From Jaapia argillacea MUCL 33604 (taxonomy: Eukaryota > Basidiomycota > Agaricomycetes > Jaapiales > Jaapiaceae), in contig KL197709.1 of the NCBI GenBank assembly GCA_000697665.1, forward strand, positions 407,199 through 471,198: 64,000 nucleotides of DNA, written 5' to 3'. A program made the translations under genes and the position numbers. How positions within the stretch are numbered: position 1 is the stretch's first letter; each line of letters opens with the position of its first letter. This document shows positions 57,091 to 64,000 of this stretch, in pieces. The notes beneath the pieces are model-generated. The model searched no databases, was not told the origin of the DNA, and worked only from the letters and a program-made list of their open reading frames with translations.

Positions 57091-58156
57091 GCTTCAAAAT
57101 CCATTCTGAACTTGGTCAGGAACACCGTGAGATAGATGGGCTGCGATGAACCTGGTTGGAAGTTGTGAGCTGCAGTTCAGCGTGGGTACTTAGAAGAAGT
57201 GTGTACCATTTTTTTGTGGCTCCAACCACTCTTCTGCACATAACTCCATAAACCTGAGGGTGTTCTTTCTCCCTTGTCTGATAAGACTGAACATTCACAT
57301 CAGGAGCCTCCCTAAGCACTTGTGGTGCTCTGACCCTGCATTCATTGGATGCTGATTGGCTTGACATCCTCAAGAGACGGGCTTTTGAGCACTCACCATT
57401 GATCTGTGGACGACGTCCTGTTTCCAACCCTCACAGCATATACATTTCCATTGGATCCCTGATGCCCTCCAGAAATGTCAAATCAAGCTAACCCAGGAGC
57501 AGGCAGTGGATCTTGTTGGGTTCAGTGGCTGGCAGAGAATGGGCTGATAGAGGAGACGTTGGGTTGGCTGACCGATGAGGTGGTGGATGGGCTGAGCAAG
57601 GAGACAGAGGATGGGCTGAGTGAGGAAGCAGAGGATGGGCTGAGCAAGGAGATGGTGGAGAGGTTGTTGAATGATCTGCTTGCAGTTGAGGGTGGGCTTT
57701 GGAGATACTGAGGTTCAGCTGCACGGGGATTTGGCGCAGGCTGGTTGATAGCCTGTCTTGGGCGATGTTGGAAAGGGAACAAAGCTTGGTATCTGGGTGT
57801 ATGGATGGGCCGACTTGTTGATGAGGATTCACCACCAGATTCAAGGAGCTGCAGAGTTCTCGGAGCAGGAGGATAGGCAGAAGCTAGGGATCATTGTGCA
57901 GAGGTGCAAGAGACATTGAGAAGCTCAGGGTTGTTTTCGAGGGCCAGCTGGCCAAGCCTGATAATCAGGTCAAGATCCAAGTGCTGTTGAGGTGTGCTCA
58001 ACATGTTATCATTGTATGGCCGGTGCGTTCTTCCTGCAGTCACACCCGTACCTCCCAGTCGTCCCAAAGTCACACCTTTTGCTTATGTCTATTCACCAGC
58101 TCAGCACAAATTTTGTGTTCAACTTTGCTTCAGCTTCTTCATTCCACTCCATCACC
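57091..58156. other. No confident gene; short 24-bp repeat inside
   Basis: Both strands carry mid-length frames without motifs. Three 24-base units (gatgggctgag.aaggag.cagag type) at about 57586-57657 open several frames by repetition. The end, 58090-58156, is a pyrimidine-rich leader (cagcttcttcattccactcc) that belongs to the plus-strand gene starting at 58157. Confidence 0.4.
57586..57657 (+). repeat. Three 24-bp direct repeats
   Basis: Units gatgggctgagcaaggagac, gatgggctgagtgaggaagc and gatgggctgagcaaggagat (first 20 bases of each) follow head to tail. In frame on plus they give DGLSKETE-like octapeptides, on minus Ser/Pro-rich text. Confidence 0.7.
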
Positions 58157-59190
58157 ATGGAGGAGAGCCAGCCAGCCACTCCACCATCGCAGGATACCAG
58201 ACCCTCTCTCCCACCAGCCCCCACTGAGGTGGTCTTTTGCAACCTCCCGACCAGAGCACAGCTTCTGCGCCCATGCCAAACAAAATGTGTGGAGCTCCTT
58301 TGAAGGTGATCGGTTCAAAGCACCAATTCCTACTCAAGTACACTGAAGACTGGATTCATGCCCACAACACAAGCAACAATGTATCCATCAGCTCTGTCAA
58401 TGAGATGGTGACGAAGCTCTGGTGTCTCAAATATGGCTTTGACCTCCCATACGAGCAAGATCTCGCCATCGACAATGAGGACCCCCACTTTCTTGATTGA
58501 ATGAAGCTTCAAACATGACAGACACTCAGCTACGTGTGTACAAGTCATTGAGAGTGGTAAGTCACATCTATACGTGTCTGCTCATCTTCTAAAGTCTGAC
58601 TGAATGTTTTCAGAAAATTGGCAATTGGTATTGCAACTCCAACACCCACCTCTTGAAGCCAGCTCCCAAAGGTGAGGTGGTACAAATCATTCAAGAGACC
58701 ATTAGAAAATCTCTCTCTGGCCCTCCAAGCTGAAGACAGGCCGTTCACATGTTCTACCGAGAGCACAGAACTTCCCTCAAGTCTGAGGTGGATTTGAATC
58801 TACCTGAGTTGGAGGCTGCTACTAAGGAGAAGGGGCAGAAGTTCTGTCAGTTGAATGAGTGTATAAAGATTGGGAGGATGTGCCTTTTACTTGAAATGGC
58901 AGAGGTTCGGGGAAGGTACGAGCAGTGGGCTAAGGAGGAAATGCAAGCTCTACTCGCTGATTGGGATAAGCAGAAGGAGGTCATGGTGTTGTCGAGTGGT
59001 AGGAGCCCAGAAGAGTATCAGAGGTATGTTGCCCTTCACGTTTGACTTGGGGGTTACTAATAATGTTTGTAGGGCGATTGATAACATCAGAGAGTTCCAA
59101 TCCATTCTGTCAGCGTTATGTGACGCCCTAAGTCTGTGTGGGTATCTATTTCTCACTGGCCCTATGCCTCGACAAATGGGAGAATCACCA
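58157..59190 (+). pseudogene. Agaricomycete orphan gene, cut at its 3' end by a foldback element
   Basis: ATG at 58157 in a good context (caccatgg) after a CT-rich leader: MEESQPATPPSQDTRPSLPP. After a frame change: VIGSKHQFLLKYTEDWIHAHNT...VNEMVTKLWCLKYGFDLPYEQDLAIDNED (58300-58500). The next exon after an intron ending TTTTCAG (58613) starts KIGNWYCNS. Then comes HMFYREHRTSLKSEVD and a helical region (58749-59020) ending SGRSPEEYQR at GTATGT. A 48-base intron ends at TTTGTAG. The last exon reads RAIDNIREFQSILSALCDAL...LFLTGPMPRQMGESPVP and meets the foldback terminus at 59191. The order (TKLW-KYG block, KIG-WY block, YY/FYRE block, GP-P-GE block) matches a recurrent orphan family of mushrooms with no known function. 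TGA codons at 58498-58500 and 58728-58730 and the frame change mark it as decayed. Confidence 0.5.
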
Positions 59191-61953
59191 GTCCCTGTAG
59201 CTTTATTATAATCTGCTAGGAAACTTGCCCAAACTGAACATTACAATGTTGAGGAAACTTTACCCTAATCGAACATAATAAAGTGCTGCTAGTTCTCCCT
59301 GTGATATTATATTCAGAAAATCAGGAAAAATCGGAATAAATTCTAGTAGGTGGGGTAGGGCCTTTGGTGCTGTTTGGCAGGTCACATGACCATCCCAAAA
59401 TAGTAGATGAATTAATAGGGCCATGGAAAATATTGGGAAAAATTAGGAAAAATCCAAATAAATTCTGGTAGGGTGGTGCAGCGGTGGGGGGGCAATTTGG
59501 TGCTGCTTGTCAGGTCACATGACCTTCCTAAAATGGTAAATTGGTTGATACAGCCTGTAAAAAAATCGGGGAAAATTGCCAAAAATAGGAATATGTTTGG
59601 GTGGTCACATGACCTGCCTAAATAGGTAAGTTGATCAATACAGCCCGCAAAAATGCGTGGAAAATCAGGAAAAATCGGAATAAATTATACTAGGGTGGGG
59701 CAGGGGGCAGGGGTACTTTGATACTGTTTGGCTGGTCACATGACCTGCCTAAATAGGTAAACTGATCAATACAGCTGCAAAAAATGTGGGAAAAATCAGG
59801 AAAAATCAGAATAAATTATACTAGGGTAGGGGCATGTTGTTACTATTTGGCTGTTCATGTGACCTTTCTAAAATGGTAAATCAATCAATACAGCTGGGAA
59901 AAATGCTAGAAAATCAGGAAAAATCAGAATACAATGTTGTCCATCTGGGCCAATGCTTTGACCCTGAGTGATTGGTGACATAATGTCCCAAATTGGCAAT
60001 TTCTCAATATATAGCCAATAAAATCAGGAAAAATTAGGAAAATATATTCATGTTGCTAGGGTGTCATGTGACCAATATACTATGCCTAAAATGGAAATAT
60101 TTTCAAAAGGTGGAAATCAGTCATTTGGTAGATAGTTGGATATGCTAGTCACATGGGATGACTCATATTGGGTCCTCGGAAGTGGGGACTACTATCCTAG
60201 ATCCTCACATTGTCCATTTCAGTAACTTGACTTTTGCCAAAAATGAGTAGTTGACTACTGATTTGTGATTTGCCAGGTTCTTGGTAGGGACATGGTGGTA
60301 AAGACATTTATTCCAGAGATCTCTCATATGGGTCCATGACTTAAGATAGTTGGTTTGACACCACTGCAAGGTTCAGTTTTCTCCAACATTGCATCCAAGA
60401 TTCATTGACAATCCTGTTGCTTCCACAACTTCTAGCCATAACAGACTATCTAAGATCAGTCAACTCAATCATGCAAAGGTCAATCATTCAAAGGCTTGAC
60501 TGTTAAAAGATACACAAAGGTATGGTTAGTCATTGTAAGTCAGATACTGACAACTCAGGCTTTGGCCCATGGTTTAGATAGTATGTCATGGCTGAGAGTG
60601 GTTGGAGAAACAGGATGGTAAAGCTGACCCACAGAGCAAAGTTGGTGAAAACCAATCCTCACAGTTGTGTCAAGCCAACTATCTCAAGTCATGGACCCAT
60701 ATCAGAAACCTCTGGAATAAATGTCTTTACCACCATGCCTTCACTGAGAACATGGCAAATCATAAATCAGTAGTCAACTACTCATTTTTGGTAAAAGTCA
60801 AGTTGTCAAAATGGACGATGTGAGTATCTAGGATAGTAGTCCCCACTTCTGAGGACCCAATATGAGTCATCCCACATGACTAGCACATCTGACTATCTAC
60901 CAAATGGGTGATTTCTGCCTTTCGGGAATATTGTCGGCAGGAGAATAGTATTGTGGGAATGTTGCTGTAAGTATCTAGGATTGTAGCCCCCATCTAGGAG
61001 ACCCTGGAATGGGTACCCTTGCCTGATTCCAGCCACCGTAGCTCTGGCAAAATGCAAATATTTTTTCAACACGACACTTTTCAACATTGTTTGCCTTGTA
61101 GCAGCACAACCAGTGATGCTACAAGTGAAACAGTGATAGATCTGGGAAGCTCTAGGTCCAGGCTACCTGCTGAGACCAACATGTCAAAATTTCCAAATTT
61201 GGTAATATTCCATATGGTACCTGGTTCAGATTGGTGTTTCAACCATTTTCAATGTTTGTGACTGAAATTTCCATTTTAGGCATAGTATATTGGTCACATG
61301 ACATTCTAGCAACATGAATATATTTCCTAATTTTTCCTGATTTTATTGGCTATATATTGAGAAGTTGCCAATTTGGGACATTATGTCACCAATCACTTAG
61401 GGTCAAAGCATTGGCCCAGGTGGACAACATTTTATTCTGATTTTTCCTGATTTTCCAGCATTTTTCCCAGCTGTATTGATTGATTTACCATTTTAGGAAG
61501 GTCACATGAACAGCCCAACAGTAACAACGTGCCCCTACCCTAGTATAACTTATTCTGATTTTTCCTGATTTCTCCCACATTTTTTGCAGCTGTATTGATC
61601 AGTTTACCTATTTAGGCAGGTCATGTGACTAGCCAAACAGTGCCAAAGTGCCCCTACTGCTTTCCTATCCTAGCAGAAATTTTATTCCTATTTTTTGCGA
61701 TTTTCCCTGATTTTTTACAGGCTGTATCAACCAATTTACCATTTTAGGAGTGTCATGTGACCTGACAAGCAGCACCAAACCGCCCCCCTACCACTGCCCC
61801 ACCCTACCAGAATTTATTCCGATTTTTCCTGATTTTTCTGCATGTTATTATACCTGAAAGCATTATTATTCTGTAGGTCAGGGGAATTGACCTTGACATT
61901 GTAATGTTCTTGGAGGAAACTTACCCAGAACATTACAGTACTGCTACAGGGAC
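59191..61953. mobile_element. 2.76-kb foldback element (copy Y) with ~1.3-kb inverted arms
   Basis: The ends are gtccctgtagc (59191) and gctacagggac (61953). Sequence from the two sides is reverse-complementary nearly to the centre near 60505. Examples: 60131-60230 against 60790-60900 (tatctaggatagtagtcccc), 60290-60360 against 60660-60730 (catggacccatatcag..acctctggaataaatgtctttacc), and 59480-59570 against 61700-61810. Each arm contains several diverged 110-125-base modules around accattttaggaaggtcatgtgacctg. No coding frame. No clear target duplication. It interrupts the orphan gene ending at 59190. A single arm of the same family is at 49850-51328. Confidence 0.82.
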
Positions 61954-63589
61954 GCCTCAAGAAAGGAGGGATGGACGTGATTGGGGAGAATGTCAACCCC
62001 AGCTAGAAGCTGAGGGTAGGGAATATTGTAGATTCTGTGGATATCTTCGTATGTCACCACAGAAGGTTTGGCTTTTGCTACAAGTCACATAGACTGATTC
62101 GTGAGCCTAAGCTGTAGGAGTTCAAATAAAAAAGTTCAGAGTTCAAAAAGGTGTAAAACATTCAATGGATCATTCCTCAGTCACGCCAGTAGAACTGTTA
62201 CCTGTCTTATATAGATAAGCTGTAACTAATACTAGGACAACATAAGAGAATGATAGAGAGCATGTGAGACTGTAGACAACATAGGTGTAAGACAATCTGG
62301 GGAAATGAGAGCGTGTGCCAGCGTGCATGAACAAGGATAGAACCAAACAAGACCAAGCTTCAGCCACAACTTCAGCCACCTTCCTAAACCAGATCCCAAT
62401 TCTTACACCTGCTCTGCAATCTCACATTGAGTGGTTATCTTATCTTAGACTTATCTGAACCCCACAATCGTTCTTTGGGTCTGTTTCTTCTCTCAAGCTA
62501 TCTAAAACAACTGAGCTTCCATTCTTCAATTTTTATCTGAAGACAAACCACCTATCTCTCTTAGACATCATGTGTCTCAATGGCTTGGTGATAACTTGGT
62601 GAAGATAACTGTGTGTCTTGGTAATTCAGCTACTTGCCACTTGGTGAATCCTCAGCAACCTATCACATACACTCCAGACTCCATAACCTTGGCAATCTGC
62701 TACAGAAGTATAACAATTCAACTTTGCAACATTGCTCCAAACTATTATTCCATCTCTACAACTTGACAAATTGACAATACTTGCATCAGGAACATCACAA
62801 ACATTCCAGACCTTGTCAGAGCCTTCTTGGACACTCATCCAAGGATCATACAAAACCCAGTCACAACCTACTTGACCAACATTCAGTGGGTAGCAACATT
62901 GCAAGGGATGAGCCATACAGGAAGCTTATCATGGAGTCCTTGAGTTGCTAACCAATTCAACTGCACGTGGCAAATGGAGATGGAAGAGACAGAGAGCTAG
63001 GGCTCTCAACATTGAGCAGATTGAGGATAAGGGGCAAACCAATGGGTCATCAAGTTGAATGGTACAAGATGCTGGGAGGATTGTAATTGTGGACCTTGAA
63101 CTTTGAGTTGGCATTATGGATGTTGAAACCAGGCAGTGTTCTCAGTGTGCACAGACCAGTAGTTGCATGTGTTGCAGATTGGTCTGTGCACAGAATAGTG
63201 GACCTATATCTACCCTGCCCTCTCTCACTAATTGGTGATGCTGTTCATTCTGCTCATGCAGCTTGTTCAGTCAACCTTACTGTTATTATGTAGTGTGTGG
63301 CTGTTTCTGATTATAGAGATTTCAATTTTGTCCATTTCTGAATCTTCTTTAAGTTGAGATTGAGGTAGAATCATATTCATAACAGCAAGTCATTGGTCTG
63401 TTTTCAAATGAAGTGCTTACCTGTTGAACACTGATACCATTTGATGGATCCATGGTATGTTAGGGTTTACAAATTGACAAGCTGTACCCACACCCATACA
63501 GCCCCTTTGTAAAAACCCACAGTTGAACCTATACCCCTGCCCAACCCTACCAATGGAACAGCAGAAGTTGTAGGAAACAATACAGTTCA
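61954..63589. other. Gene-poor stretch, possible LTR-like fragment
   Basis: No convincing gene. From about 62090 to 62410 there is an A/T-rich segment with cttatatagataag (a TATA-like element on the minus strand) and cttaca at its right end. It resembles a small LTR, but I found no inverted ends with a matching target duplication. From 62560 to 63590 frames are short and motif-free. Confidence 0.35.
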
Positions 63590-63737
63590 ACACACCAGAT
63601 TTCTGGACAGAATTATATCAGATCAAGGATCTCAGTTCACATCAGCAGTTCTTAAAATACTATTTGATCAATTTGAAATCTGCACTGCCCTTAGCACAAA
63701 TTTTCATCAAGCAATCAATGGAGGGAGGACAGAACAA
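63590..63737 (+). mobile_element. Ty3/gypsy integrase core fragment
   Basis: A plus-strand frame reads IISDQGSQFTSAVLKILFD, then LSTNFHQ and NGGRTEQ: the central part of a retroviral-type integrase DDE core (ISDxGxQFTS ... STxxHxxxxGxTE pattern). It is a fossil fragment, broken on both sides, with no flanking pol visible in the window. It meets LTR-alpha copy 4 at 63738. Confidence 0.7.
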
Positions 63738-64000
63738 TATGGCAAGTCCCATCTGCCTACACACGGAATTGTGCTACTATACCATTTCAACCATACCTCC
63801 ATCAAATCAAGCATATAGTATCCCCTCTCCTCACATCTGTTTGAACTCACTAGGTTTATACAATTTTGGACTCTATATCCCATTCCCTCACTCCTGACAA
63901 GCACAGGACACTCAGTTCTATCTCAAACAAAACTTGACCTTCAGTAGTTTACTTTCTCATCATCCTGAACTCAAAAATACATAATCACCCAAAGGCACAC
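63738..64000 (+). mobile_element. LTR-alpha copy 4, cut by window edge
   Basis: Aligns with the first ~260 bases of LTR-alpha (tctgcctacacacggaatt.., ttcaaccatacctccatcaaatca.., cattccctcactcctgacaa), but is clearly more diverged than copies 1-3. It continues past 64000. Confidence 0.7.

Noticed and set aside
62094-62408. Possible small solo LTR with tatata box
   Set aside because: Ends are not convincing inverted repeats and the flanks do not match as a target duplication.

Overview
The window looks like a transposon-dense, gene-poor stretch of an Agaricomycete (mushroom-forming basidiomycete) genome. The reasons are: many short GT-AG introns of about 50 bases; two degenerate KDZ transposases with CxC2-type cysteine clusters; TET/JBP-type 2-oxoglutarate dioxygenase genes next to those transposases, a pairing known from basidiomycetes; chromodomain Ty3/gypsy (chromovirus) retroelements; and several low-complexity multi-exon families of the kind found only in Agaricomycetes. 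The genus cannot be named from the sequence. I saw no rRNA, tRNA, CRISPR array or housekeeping gene. Only one gene model (9081-9652) looks open throughout.

The most notable structure is a composite module present twice in the same order and strand: TET/JBP dioxygenase, KDZ transposase, then two tandem paralogous four-exon genes of unknown function (called U1 and U2 here). Copy 1 is at 441-8947 and copy 2 at 40551-48481. The two copies are diverged at protein level, so this is not a recent duplication. The gap from the transposase stop to the U1 start is 160 bases in both. U1 and U2 share one architecture, mostly with phase-0 introns, and their products match no family I recognise.

Layout: 1-440, right end of a dispersed repeat (R1; second copy 55638-56075). 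441-8947, module copy 1, with a long terminal repeat (LTR-alpha) lodged in its KDZ gene. 9081-9652, small two-exon gene. 9690-12700, three kinds of tandem or satellite-like repeat plus a 150-bp MITE with an empty-site counterpart nearby. 13098-15674 (minus), decayed multi-exon gene with a Zn2Cys6-like cluster. 16203-18014, LTR-alpha copy 2. 18015-22140, two decayed low-complexity genes. 22407-39734, two chromoviruses (A then B, both minus strand) lying end to end, B having inserted at the outer edge of A. 40551-48481, module copy 2. 48906-49710, 103-bp minisatellite. 49850-51328, half of a foldback repeat. 51381-53191, solo LTR-alpha with target duplication. 53192-59190, gene remnants, R1 copy 2 and a solo LTR of a second family. 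59191-61953, a complete 2.76-kb foldback element. 63590-64000, integrase fragment abutting LTR-alpha copy 4, cut by the window edge.

A theme across the host and DNA-transposon frames is decay by in-frame TGA codons at places where CGA (Arg) would fit. This is what C-to-T change at methylated CpG produces, and it includes one TGA inside the HxD iron-binding motif of a TET/JBP copy. Exon boundaries were read by eye from GT-AG and frame, so they are approximate unless the text says otherwise.
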